DNA of 64,000 bases from Paratinospora sagittata (Eukaryota > Streptophyta > Magnoliopsida > Ranunculales > Menispermaceae), in the NCBI GenBank assembly GCA_035771175.1, contig JAYMFD010001271.1, positions 372,001 through 436,000 of the forward strand, read 5' to 3'. The notes under the pieces are model-generated. The model saw only the letters and a program-made list of their open reading frames with translations, was not told the DNA's origin and did no database searches. A program made the position numbers and the translations under genes. This document shows, piece by piece, positions 1-11,224 of the stretch; positions within the stretch are counted from its first letter, which is position 1, and each line of letters begins with the position of its first letter.

Positions 1-1
1 C

Positions 2-640
2 TTTGGGAGACCATTCCTCACCACGGGGAGAGCTTTGATAGATGTTGAGGGAGGAGCACTTACATTGAGAGTGAATGATGAAGAAGTCAAGTTCAACATC
101 TACAAGACTCCAAATCTCCAAGAAGAGAAGAGCTCGTTCCATAGAATTGATGTGGTAGAAAGCAATGTTCAAGAGAGCATGATGGTGACAAGTCCAAGTG
201 AGCCTTTGGAGAAAAACATGGTTCAATCAAATTCTGAAAAATCAATAAAAATAGTGTAGGAAAAGCATTTTGAGTTGCCTTTTATGAGTTTCATTGATGA
301 AGCTTCTGATTTCAAGCTTGAAGATATGAAAACTGTCACCTTTGAGTTCTCCTTGGAGTAGTGTGTTGCAAGAGGGAACATTCCATGTGGGAAAGCAACC
401 AGTTTTTCTTTATGACAAGTTTTACATATGGGATGATCCCTTGTTTTTTCAAGGATGCAAGATTCAAGCTGCCGTGCGAAGTGTACTTGAAGGAGGAGTG
501 CAAGAGATTCATTTTGTGGGGAATATTTTAGTGCAACAAGGACAGTTTAAAGGTTCTTCAAGATGGTTTTGATAGGCCTACTTTGCTTGAAGATTCGGAT
601 ATCTTTGTGGAAGCATGTGCTAAATGTCACTGTTTTAGCT
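2..640 (+). pseudogene. Athila-like Ty3/gypsy pol remnant (protease tail, integrase zinc finger)
   Basis: Broken polyprotein of a Ty3/gypsy retrotransposon. From base 2 the frame reads FGRPFLTTGRALIDV..LTLRV, the usual C-terminal block of the plant gypsy aspartic protease domain, open to a stop at 257-259. After a short degenerate stretch, 372-640 reads in changing frames as the integrase zinc-binding region: YIWDDPLFFQGC, then a VQ.. block, then PTLLEDSDIFVEACAKC. The reverse transcriptase and RNase H that should lie between (well over 1 kb) are absent, so there is a large internal deletion plus frameshifts. No function is expected. Assignment to Athila rests on the downstream LTR (2341-3749) being related to the LTRs around the tRNA-Asp-type PBS at 50611; the left part of the element lies outside the window. 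Confidence 0.75.
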
Positions 641-2340
641 AAGCCAACTAGAAGGAGGAGATGTTCTTCTACTATGAACCACCATAAGCAAGAAAAGAGA
701 AAGTCTAGCTAATGACTATAAAGAAGCACTTGTGGGAGGCAACCCAACTGTTCTTTTTGTTCATGTTTGATTTTCATTTTAGCCCTTGTAGTATAGATTT
801 TGAGTTTTTGTTTTCCACTAATGGCATTCATTTTTGTCCCTTTCAGGTTTTGATTCAAGTTTGGGGGTCCTCGGCCCTACTAAGAGAAAGAGAAGAATTT
901 TGGAGCCTTCTACCCTCGCGGGTTAGGGGAGTATCATTACCCTTCTCTTTATCTTGCTTTCTTTATGTGCATGTTTTTGCATAGAGGCAATGCGAACTTT
1001 AAGTTTGGGGGGAGTTTTAATTCTTGGTGTCTTTAGTGAAAATTTTATTTTTGCATGAATTTGATCAATGAATAATTCCATATTCTTTTATAAACTTTGG
1101 TTTAATTTAATTTTGTATGGATGATCTAGGATAGGATTTGCACTCATTTTTTAGTATAACCCTTGGAAAACTAGATTGTACTCTTAAGTCTGTGTGCTTG
1201 ATCTACTTTGTCATGTTTGTTGGACATTCTCGTTGACTTTTGAGCATTAAATTAGGATCATGAGTTCCACTTGTTTGCTTAAATCAAGATTATGCAAGTT
1301 AAGTACCTTTAGATCTCATTTTTAAACTGAACTCTAGAACTTGTTTGATAACTTCTTGAGGCGAGATCCTAGGAATCACACCGTAAGAGATATGATTTAG
1401 GCCATTTTTGAATAGATTTAGCCATAAAGCCTACCTAGCTATTATATTACCCCTAGTCACCCTATTTTGAGCTCTTTACCCTGTTTATTGTCACCAAAAT
1501 TGATTAGCCAAGGCCTTTGATTGAATTTTCCCTTGTTTTTACCTAAGCACTCTTAACTCTTTGAAAAATGTGGGCTGTGTTGGGTTTGGATATTTTTGCA
1601 TGGGAAAGTATGTGAATATGGGCTATGGAATGAAAATGTATGAGAATGTGGTGTGAAAAGGTTTAAAATGTGTGTTTCATGTGAAAAAGAAAAAGAAAAA
1701 GAAAAAAATGAAGTATGAAAAGAAAAAAAAAAGAAAAGAAAATTCATGTTTCTTCATATATGTATGGAAATGACTTATGTTTGGGGGTGTATATGTGGGT
1801 AATGTTTGGTTTTGGTTCATGTGTAAGGTATGGGATGTGTGAAAAATTGTTGATGTAACAAAGATGTTTTGGGTATATTAAGCTTCATTTTATCCACTTT
1901 GACATATCCTTATCCCTAACCATACATTACAAGCTATTTAAAGACCTATTGATCTTGATTGGTGTGAAACCTACATTAATGGAGAGAAGTGTTAAAAGCA
2001 AACATATGAAGTTCATGTTTTGTTTTATGAGATCATATTTCTATCTTACTTGCATTGATCTATATGATTTATGAGTGGTCATGTAAATGACTTTTATGCT
2101 TGGTTGTCAGTGAGGATTGAAAAAAGACAAGGTGTTGTGGGTTGAAATTCTAGACAACAAGTTTAAACTTTCGAAGCTTTCCTTGTGTTATGCCTATAAA
2201 ATTTATGTTGTCTTTGAGATAAATTAAATCCATTTTGAAAATCAAACCCTTGTTCATGTTGGAATATGTAAGGAGTTTGTTTGATCAATTTTCATTTTTC
2301 TCTTTGCTCGGGACGATCAAAATCTAAGTCTGGAATAATT
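641..2340 (+). mobile_element. Non-coding 3' internal region of the Athila-like element
   Basis: No credible long reading frame. This is where Athila elements may carry an env-like gene; I see none. A run 'gtgggaggcaacccaact' at 730 is typical of the region after pol in such elements. Polypurine-like 'AAGTTTGGGGG' words recur near 857, 1001 and 1777, and a mutated version (aagtctggaataat) lies directly before the LTR at 2341. A purine-rich A/G tract sits at 1683-1742. Confidence 0.6.
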
Positions 2341-3749
2341 TGATAAGTTGAGTTTTAGATTAGTTCATTTGCATAATTTTTGATAGATTTTTAGAAGCAT
2401 TTGTTCCAATTTCTAGGTGTTTTTGGCACATTTTGCATATTTTGTGTCTTAAGTTCATTTTGATTTTTTATGAGTTTATAGGTTAGTTTTAGTGGTTTTC
2501 ATGAATAAAATGCATTAGGTTAGTTTAGGAAAATAAATATGATATTTTGGGATTTTTCCAAAAATTATTATTGTCATTTTCATATTTTCATGTTATCATG
2601 TTTCATGTTGCATTTTTAGTGCCTAGTTGCACTTCGAGTTTTAGCATTTGATTAGTATGATGGATTTACTTGCTTTTGTGTGATGTTTTGTAGGTGAATA
2701 AGAGATTCAAAGTGTGGTGAAACGAGGCTCAAACGATGAAGAAAAGTGGCCAAGATCATGAGCGAGAAGTGCGCAAAAGTGGAAAAAGAATGGAAAAATC
2801 GACTAAGGCATATGAGTGCAATTTTTGCACTTGCAACACTCTGGGCACTGCAGCTCTTAGGGAAGTGTTGATTTTGGGCAATTTTTAGGGTTTCTCTTGG
2901 GGTTTTTTGGTACTTTTGCACACTTTTGTATATAAATTCGTTTAGGGTTAGATTAGAAGAGAGGAGACTTCATTTTTGTAACAACTTTTCTTGGAGATTA
3001 GAGAGAAAAACTTTGGAGGCTAGAGGCAAGAGAAGCTTGAGGAAGAAGAAAAGTTGTACGACATTTCAAAGAAGAAAGAAGGAAGGAGATCTACTCTAAA
3101 TGGGTTTTCTTCATTTCTAATTCAATTCTTCTTGTATTTACGTTTTCTCTCTTGAATCTCTCTTTTGTATTCTTCAACATGATTATGAGTTAATTTTCTA
3201 ATCTAGAGGTTTAATTGATCTATGTTGAATCTTATGGTTTGATTATTCTTTGCATGTTCTTAATTGATTATGTGGGTTTATTTGCAATATCCAACTCTTA
3301 ATGCTTTCAAATTGCTGGCCACATTTTGGATGACCTTAGATTTGATATCTAACACTTTGAAAAGGGGATATTGAATTGGATTAGGGAAATTACAACCTAG
3401 GGTTATTGTATTGTGTTGGGAAACCTACAATTCCCTTTGAAATCACTCAAAATGGATCCCAAATCTTAATGCATGTTCAATTCATTGATTTATCACTTGG
3501 AAAAGGGAATTAATGTTTTAAGCATAGATAATTGAACTATCACTTGGAAGAGGGGTTTAATTGAATTAAGATCCATGTTTTACAAATCCATGAATTAATC
3601 ATTTATATGACCTTTTGAAACCATAAGTGAAGACATAGTGATAATAATCCTCTATAGTTTTTAATCATTGATTTTCTCTAATTTCTATCCAAATTACGTC
3701 GTTTAGTTCTAATTCTTGCTTATTTTACTTTTTAGTACTCAATTCATCA
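2341..3749 (+). mobile_element. Athila-like LTR (3' LTR)
   Basis: 1409 bp LTR beginning TGATAAGTTG just after a degenerate polypurine tract and ending ..TTCATCA. It shares blocks with the LTRs at 49072-50604 and 54893-56163, including GTAGGTGAATAAGAGATTCA near 2691, the 'cactcaaaatgg..' region and the run of 'acttggaaaagggg..' segments near 3500. The element seems to be inserted in a minus-strand copia LTR, because copia LTR sequence resumes at 3750. The left copy of any target duplication is outside the window, so this cannot be checked here. Confidence 0.75.
2929..2937 (+). promoter_or_regulatory. TATA box of Athila-like LTR
   Basis: TATATAAAT followed about 30 bp downstream by AG-rich sequence (gagaggagac), a reasonable U3/R promoter for this LTR. 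Inferred from sequence only. Confidence 0.5.
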
Positions 3750-4330
3750 GTTTGTAGAAATACTAAGATGAAAATCGCACAAGTTCTCTAAGTTTTGCAA
3801 ACGTTGCTCTTCAAATGAGCAAGTGTGATATTTATAGAAAAACACCACACCGAGGCACAAGAACATGTTCCTAAAGGAAGAAGCATGTTTCTGCGTTGAA
3901 ATATGAAAAGTCTCAGATTTCCCTTCAATTAAGGAAAATGTTCCTCAATATGTCCGTCGGGCATAGGAACATTCGGGTTCCTTCACCAAGAACCACTGAC
4001 TCTATATACTTTCCTATTTTGCCCTTAGCAACAAGAGCGCGTTCTTTCATGAAGGTGCGTGTTCTTTTTCCCTGATTAGAAAAATTATGAGTCTCGAGAA
4101 AAACCATAAGATTGAATTCCTTATACAAGGAGTGTATTCCTTAAACCCTGATAAAAAAATACTGATTCTTGCGAAAATGCTCAGTACCGCGTTCCTTAAG
4201 AGAAAAAAACGTTCATTCACTATGAAGTGAAAGAAACTCGATTTTTTTTTATCAAAATGAGTTTAGAACATTGTCAAATACATAGATTAAATTTAAAAAA
4301 CATTTTTTGGCAAGATTTGAGTATAATTGA
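3750..4330 (-). mobile_element. SIRE-like copia LTR fragment with GTTCCT repeat array in U3
   Basis: The minus strand of 3750-3850 matches the plus-strand copia LTR at 12870-12950 (TATA box, then CACACTTGCTCATTT, AGAGCAAC, AACTTGTGCGATTTTC). Upstream of the TATA box in element orientation (3840-4220 here) is a degenerate array of AGGAA..TTCCT or GTTCCT modules (near 3862, 3933, 3967, 4038, 4058, 4124, 4193), several of them self-complementary. The junction at 3749/3750 is with the Athila LTR. The outer limit near 4330 is uncertain. Confidence 0.6.
3829..3837 (-). promoter_or_regulatory. TATA box of minus-strand copia LTR
   Basis: Minus strand reads CTATAAATATCACACTT, matching the TATA context of the copia LTRs at 12861 and 58787. 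It marks the U3/R boundary region of the fragment. Confidence 0.55.
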
Positions 4331-4929
4331 CAAGTTAAATACGTGTAAATCAATCGACTAATCATATGATTGAGACATTCAAAATAGTACACATAAAACG
4401 ATGAAACCACGCAAAGTTGGTAAGTTTAATGCATGTTAAACATTGATAAAAATATGCATGATAAACAATTTTAACTAAGTGTGACTGCATAATTATCATA
4501 CTAATGTGTGAGCATGCATGATTCTCAATATAATAATGTATATGCATGAATATGATAAACTATATATATGATTTTCGAAAAGATGAAAATCATATTGCGA
4601 TTGGAACATGTAAATGTTACTCTACAGCACTGAGACTCTAAATGAGAAATATAACCATGAAGCTCTTGAATCTTCTTATAGTGCAGTTCCTTCCACATGC
4701 TTTGACAGACTAGTTAAATCCTTCTGATATAGCTAGTTAGCATTGAAACAATTACGTCAAAGAGATTAGAAATCACAAGTATGTTGTTTGTAATCATAAA
4801 AAAAAAATCGGGAGAGAGTAGTTACATCAACAAACTTCCTTCTCGAATTTCATCATGAAGTCTTTCGTTTTGTACCATTGTTCTTGTCGTGCTTGTTGAG
4901 GATTGTTGTTGTATCATCATTGGATCTTC
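4331..4929. other. AT-rich stretch, no gene seen
   Basis: AT-rich sequence without a credible reading frame. It probably belongs to the same copia debris as its neighbours. A tract near 4787 (tttgtaatcataaaaaaa) faintly resembles a copia pre-LTR polypurine region but is not followed by an LTR start. Confidence 0.4.
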
Positions 4930-5558
4930 CTAATCAACAAGCTCACTTCCAGCTTGACTTGGCACATTAGCAATTTCATCTTCTTTGTCACAAGAAGTTT
5001 CCAGTCCACTCAAAATATAATCAATTTTTTGAGAACTGGTTTCAAATGGATTTGAAAACTCTTTTAGAAATTCTACTTTATATTTCCATTTTTTAGGAAA
5101 GCTATTAAAAAAATATTGTACTAAAGTAGAATGAGAAATAGATTTTTCAAAGTTTTCAAGTTCATTTGATAAGCGTTGAAATCTTTGTAGACCAACATGG
5201 ACTAACTCATTTTCTAGAAATCTAAAGTGAATAAGTGCATCTTCTAATTCTCTAACCTGATTTCTAGTTTCATCCCTTCCTTCCATGGTTCTCAATAGAT
5301 CACAAAACTCTTTTAAAGTCGTTTCCTATGGATTGAGTGTTTCGACAATAGTGATAAGCTTATAATTTCATTTCTTTGGAAGTTTGTCACTGAAGCACAC
5401 TAAAGTTATTCCTATAGGCATCTCTTGACCATACTTTTTTATTCCATCATGGATGGACTGATACCTGCTCTAGGCTATGTCTAGAGACTCATTCTCAGAT
5501 ATTTCAAACTCATCAAATAGCTTGACATACTCCTGGTACTTTTCATTTTGAGGAACTA
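4930..5558 (-). pseudogene. Ty1/copia gag remnant
   Basis: The minus-strand open segment 5295-4930 encodes about 121 aa containing LVQYFFNSFPKKWKYKVEFL, the typical plant copia gag signature (leader, then LP..W..KV..I). Upstream on the same strand (5558-5296) the translation continues with SRYQSIHDGIKKYG and LVCFSDKLPKK, another copy of the same gag signature, but with in-frame stops. It therefore looks like a duplicated or rearranged gag domain. It is cut at 5558 by a chromovirus LTR that begins at 5559 on this map. No protease, integrase or RT follows. Non-functional fragment; SIRE-like by resemblance only. Confidence 0.65.
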
Positions 5559-6699
5559 TGTCACACCCCGAATATTCTCTCATTTTAAAATCCCTTTAAA
5601 TGGGGATTTGATGGTGAATAACAACAAGAGAAATATCTTGTTAAAATTGTTGTATTCTCCAATCTAACTTCACTTTATTATATGACTTATGTTCTATAGT
5701 ACAACCGCATCATTATCTCACATATGTTATAATTTTTACATATTTAAAACAAAACTAACACTCACGAGTGCCGGACACACTTCAACCTTTATAGACAGGT
5801 AAAAGTTGTTACAGTCGGCTTATTTGAGTATATTCATAAATATACATTATTTGTCGCTTACATTCCTTCTGTCATCCTTTCTTCATCCACTTTTTCCTTT
5901 CCCTTCATACTAATTTCCTGGAGATAAGATTTAAGGGTGAGCATTATGCCTAGTGGGTCCCCTAGCGGGTTTCCACACTTTAGGCAAAACCTCAAAATAA
6001 ATATTCAAATAGGAATATAACAGCAAAAATTGCACACAAATGCATATGAAAACTTTGTCAACAAGTGAATGAAACATTTTAAGAAATCTGAAATAATAAG
6101 TTGCATTTAGCAATCCTGCAAGGGTCAACTTCCAACTCAAATAAGCTACATTTAGCAATCCAGCAAGGGCCAGTTTCCAACTCCAAATAAGTTGCGTCTA
6201 GCATTTCAACAAGGGCCAACTTCCAACCCAAATACCATTTCAGTAGTAAAAGTAAAGTTGTGTGCATAACCATAGTATGATTATAAACTTTTAATGAAAA
6301 GACTAGAATGCACAAGCCATAGGTTCCTCCCCACCTTGAAATGCGTAGTAAAACAACAATCCTTTGAGCTTTTCCTGAAATATCGAAAATCTTAAAAGAG
6401 AAGAGTTTTGAAAAGTTTGAATGAGATTTGAAAATGACCCCTATTTATAGGATGAAAGTTTTTGTCACTTTTCCAAAATGCCCTTGGACTTTTTATTTAT
6501 TTATCGTCTCGTCTTTTGCTTGGGTATGTTCTCGAGAAGATTATTTTAAAGTAACTCCCGTTATATCTTTTTCGTATCTCGAGAAACTTCTTTTAGATTA
6601 ATACCAGTTATGTCCTTTCCAATTTTTATCCTTTGACTTTTCCATAATATCAATCTTGTCATTTTATCCTTTTCTGGGTTTTTGGGTGAAAATGTTACA
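5559..6699 (-). mobile_element. Chromovirus-type LTR, minus strand
   Basis: On the minus strand it starts TGTAACATTTTC at 6699, directly after a G-rich polypurine tract, and ends ..GGGGTGTGACA at 5559 (1141 bp). The TG..CA ends and the 'TGTAAC..GTGACA' form match the other Tekay/Del-like LTRs in the window. Two or three near repeats of 'caatcctgcaagggccaacttccaactc' lie at 6110-6230. It interrupts the copia gag remnant to its left. Confidence 0.7.
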
Positions 6700-6894
6700 A
6701 CCTTCCCCCCTCAAAGAACTCATTCCTCGAAATTTGTTTCATAGCAACTATAGTTGTCTGCAAAATTTTGAATGTAATATTCACAAAAATATCTTACCCA
6801 CAGATGGTTCCCCATCCGAATCTTGTTGCCAGAGTAACAAGATATTATCTTTCACAACTTCTTCTGCTTGGATTGGCAGTGGCTGCCATGGTCA
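6700..6894 (-). mobile_element. Polypurine tract and 3' internal stub of the minus-strand chromovirus
   Basis: Minus strand of 6700-6720 reads TTTGAGGGGGGAAGGT, a good polypurine tract abutting the LTR at 6699. The remaining ~175 bp is internal sequence cut off at 6895 by a SIRE-like LTR. No recognisable domain remains. Confidence 0.55.
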
Positions 6895-7154
6895 TGTTGG
6901 TGCACCCAAGAAGGGGGTGAATTGGATGTGATGGTCAAATTAAACTTTTCCAATGACTTAGTGAAATACTTTGGTACATTGGAATTAAATTCACATACTA
7001 TCCATAAAGTAAAATGCATAAAGTAAAGCACACTAACATTTATAGTAGTTCGGCCACGTCTATATCCACTACCTAATCTCCCGATTAGGATTTTCTTAAT
7101 CCACTAACTAATTCTCTTACGAGTGAGAACCAAACCGTTATACATGTCCTTCTA

Positions 7155-7350
7155 CAGGTTCAAGGCAAACGTATCCTTTTGCGAGCTAAGGATGAACCAC
7201 ATTTCCTTTTTTCGGGATGAGGAAAAACCCATGTTCCTTTTATGGGATAAGGAAGAACTGTGATCCTTTTACGGGATAAGGAAGAACTGTGATCCTTTTA
7301 CGAGATAAGGAAGAACCGTGATCCTACTTCCAAGTGAGGATAACCTTGAA
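7155..7350 (-). repeat. R-U5 hairpin array (TTCCTTATCCCGTAAAAGGA type)
   Basis: Tandem units of about 27-30 bp. In this orientation each has 'tccttttacgggataaggaa' or a variant, so each can fold (TTCCTTATCC against AAGGA). About seven units are visible. Same position in the LTR as the array at 59555-59876. Confidence 0.75.
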
Positions 7351-8441
7351 ATGATTTCAACCTTGAAATCATTAAGTGAATTACATTTACTTGACCTGGT
7401 TGTTTCATTCTTGAAACACACAAGCATACCAAATTACAATAACGATGTTGGTTCTAACTAGGTAGAACACTTTACAGTTAAGCTCATATATAGCATTACA
7501 AAGATATGAAAACTTGAGTGTGTAATTCTAAGAGAAATACACTTACAGCCCTTTTAACCTTTCAATGATCGGTATTGCTCAAGTGCAGTTTCGAAAAGCT
7601 TATGAGATGTGTCTTGTAAAATAATTGTGAAATGCTTCTTCAAAAACTCTTTCATCTGATCAAACATTGAAATTGAAATCATAAGACAAGTGTATAGATA
7701 TAAACTCATAAAGTTTTCCAAATAGATAAAACATACGGGATGTTTTGATAAGCATGAAAACTTATGGTTTAGTATTCAATAGTTAGTATAACTACAGTTA
7801 TAGCTCGATACAGTTCTAAGATATGAAACTAGGTATAACTGTATCTTGTGAACTATCTCTCAAATTTCTTCATCAGCAAGATTGATGTTAAGAATAAATT
7901 CGAGCTCAGAATTTGAGTAGAAAACAGTTCTGTATAATTCAAATAGATTTTCAAAGAAAGAATATAGTTTAAACTAAGTATGAAAATCTTTTGAATAAGT
8001 AAAGTATGAATATACTTTGAGAAACTAGAACAATTAAATACTTTTTGATAATAAGATTCAAACAAGACTAAGATTCAAAAGTTTTTGGCTCAATAAAATT
8101 ATTTGTTGTTTGTTTGATACAAAGTATTAGTATTTATAGACTTAGAAGGAAATAGTTGTTAGATATTTGAATTTGAAATTCAAAGCGAACGTTTACTCAC
8201 AACAGCTAGAATGTATCACAAAAATGGCAACTGCAATTTTTATGACCATTCTGGTTCTTCTCAGAGTACATGAATAAGGAATGTTTCAGAAAGCTTGATT
8301 CATGCATCAGAGAAAATCTCTGATAGATCTGAAAAGGATCCTGTGCAAAGATCCGTTCTGAAAAGTGATCTGAAAAGAGTGTACATGTCAGAACAGTGAC
8401 AGGGTTGAATTGGCATCCTGATTTCCTAATCAGTCCTGACG

Positions 8442-8446
8442 CATAA
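8442..8446. repeat. Target-site duplication CATAA (left copy)
   Basis: CATAA immediately before the TGTGACGC end of the insertion. The second copy is at 11685-11689, immediately after its CGTGACA end. Confidence 0.75.
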
Positions 8447-8856
8447 TGTGACGCTCCGAAAATTATTTCATCTAGCCCATAACCCAATTGCATTTTGCCC
8501 AAACTCTATGTGTTGTCTTGATATGTTTGGTGTTTGTTTGGTGTTTGTTTGATGATTGTTTAATGTTTGTATAGTTGATGCTTGATAATGTATATAAATA
8601 TATGTATCATAAATTGTATATGAGTCATGTTAAATTAAAGTATAATGCATATGTTATGATTTATGCATGGTCTCATTAAACCATGAATTGATATGGGTTA
8701 GGATTGATTGAATAAAAGGATAAATGAAATTGAAAATTTGGTGTATTAAATGGATTGAACATTTAAAATACATGTGGTTGGTATAGGTAGTATGAGACCA
8801 ACACATGTGAAGGTTGGTGCATGAAAGTGGACAAGTGTCCCATGCCCACTTCTAGA

Positions 8857-9012
8857 ATCCAAGAATGTGCTAGCAAATGAGGTGAGTGGATGAGAGAATC
8901 CAAGAATGTGCTAGAAAATGAGGTGAGTGGAGGAGAGAATCCAAGAATGTGCTAGAAAGTGAGGTGAGTGGAGGAGGGAATCAAGGAAGTGCTAGAAAGA
9001 GGTGAGTGGAGA
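8857..9012 (+). repeat. About 41-bp tandem repeat, roughly 4 units
   Basis: Units carrying 'atccaagaatgtgctag' followed by 'gaggtgagtgga'. The first three are nearly identical and the last is degenerate. The related LTR at 42591-44552 has no such expansion here but amplifies the neighbouring segment instead. Confidence 0.85.
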
Positions 9013-10643
9013 GAAAGGAAAGAAGAAGAGAAAGAAAAGAAGAGAAAGGAAAGAAGAAGAGAAAGAAGGAGAGAGTTGCAGGAGGAAGATCCCTGCGACA
9101 TTTTCATCAAAGAGGTAGATCTTTGGTATATACGGTCAGATTGAGCTCAAATGTTTTCAGCACGTTCGTAGCTTATGGTTCTTCATTCTGGTTGGTGGAG
9201 ATCTTGATCAGAGGTTTCGTGTAAGAGATCTAACCTCTCAAACAAAGCTGGTCGGAAAGTCTGGATTTCTCGCACCGTTTTTCTCAAACTTAGAGATCTC
9301 CTAAATCTACCGTTGCTGGTTATCAATTTTGGGTATGTAGTTTCAAACTGATATGTCTACATTCTGAACGGTGGAGATCTTAATTACAGGTGTTTTCTAA
9401 GAGATATAACATCTCAAACAAAGCTGATCGGAATTTTTGGATTTCTCATGCCGTTTCGATCAAACTTGTAGATCTCCTCAATCTACCGTTGGATGGATAT
9501 CAAATTTGGGTATGTAGTTTATAACGAATATTTCTGTCTTCTGAACGGTCTAGATGGTTATATGTTTAGTATTTTGTGTGATATAGCCATCTGAGTTTGG
9601 GTAATTGCGGCAGGAAAGGAGAAACTGTCTGATTAGATATTTGTTCATCAAAGATACATATCTTTTCGGTCCACCGTTGGATTGGGCTGATATTTGGACA
9701 GAAGGTTTGTTTCTTCAAATACTTCAATCTGTACGGTTGATTTTGTGATTACATATTTCTGTTGGTAGATTGATACATCTGAACAGAATAATACATGTGA
9801 AGAATTGGTAGGGTTGTTTGTATTAGACCTACATTTGGAATATGAACTTAGACTTTTCCAAATAGTTTGCATGTCAACTATGTTGACCTAGTTGCCATTG
9901 TTGATGAACCCATGATGCAAAATCAGTGATATACATGGCTGAACATGGTGACCTAGTGTAAATCGACAATATGGCCTAAGTATGGAAAATTTCATATATT
10001 TAGGGCTTTTGATGCTTTTGGCCTAGAATCATTGAATTGATGCAACTTATGTTTAATTAAGCATGATTAGGGTTGATTATGCTACTGATTTGGTGGTTGT
10101 GACCATATCATGGGTTAGACCTACTTGTGATCAAGTGACCCAATTTGGGCATGTTTATGCCTAAAGGAATTGAAAATCAGTATTTTTGATTAATCGAATG
10201 GTTTATGTATGAGAACTATGCATTAAAGGCCTAAGTCATGTGATTTGAGTTGAATGATGAGATTAGATGGGATTTAGGCCTATTGTTTATATGTGGGCTG
10301 ATTTAGGGTTGATGTGTAATGTCTATGTGATTGAGCATAGAAATTGATGTATGGTAGGATATTGATGAATGTTTCAGGATCTTGATTTGGGTTTATTCGG
10401 TTTGGTGATCGTGTGTGGTTAAGTACTCTCGCGAGGCTTGGTTGTGAGTAGACTTCATTTATGATTATATCTTTTATGTCATCATATCACTTATATATTG
10501 TATGTTGAAAGCATGAATGTGTTCTAATGTTTTGAATGATGCATTGATTTGAGAAAACCTTATAACTTTGGTTAGGCCCATCTATCTGACTAATAGGGGG
10601 ACTTAACCTTGTCATAGGAGGGTTTTAGGAAAGGAAGAGATTG

Positions 10644-10741
10644 GGGTCAACGGTACGGTGAAATAGACGTGCACTAGTAACCCAAAATAAACATGATTGG
10701 GATCAACGGTACGGTGAAATAGACGTATACTAGTAACCCAA
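10644..10741 (+). repeat. Direct repeat, 2 units of about 45-55 bp
   Basis: Two adjacent copies of TCAACGGTACGGTGAAATA followed by GACGT..ACTAGTAACCCAA. Part of the LTR-like insertion. Confidence 0.8.
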
Positions 10742-11224
10742 TGCATGTGGAATGTGGATCCAAATTGATAAGCTTTTACTTGCATCGAACTTATTATAAA
10801 TGTTTGATATCTATATGTTATGAGCTTTTAAATCATGCTACACATTGACATGCATACATGATATTTATTGATGAGTATTGATAGCATATCTGAATTCTAT
10901 TCACTGGGCACCGTTGGCTCACCCTCATTTTCCTCTTTCAGGTCCTTCTGTCCCGAATAAGGGCAAAGGAGTAGTTATATCTTGAGGGCCTTGCCTGCGA
11001 GAGAATCCAAAGCCTCGATGTGAGTTGAGAGGCATTTTGATTGAATTGTGTTTTAAATTATGAAGTACTATATTTTGGATTATGTAATTATAACACTTAC
11101 CACATTATAGTATGGATGAGTTGGGACTTGTTAGATAGACTATGTGGGCATATGACGGTTTTATTTGTACCCACAATTTTGGACTTTATGAGTATGTCAA
11201 TTTTAATGGACTGTAAGGCCTTTT

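Noticed and set aside
641..2340. Env-like gene of the Athila-like element
   Set aside because: No frame longer than about 90 codons and no membrane or signal segment that stands out; the region is non-coding.
4780..4825. Second copia polypurine tract and LTR start
   Set aside because: Similar to TTTGTCATCATAAAAAA but interrupted (aatcgggagag) and not followed by a TGTTGRCC LTR start; orientation also conflicts with neighbouring gag.
9006..9224. 72-codon frame starting in a Lys/Arg/Glu run
   Set aside because: Purine-rich simple sequence in an LTR; no family match, not conserved in the copy at 42591-44552.
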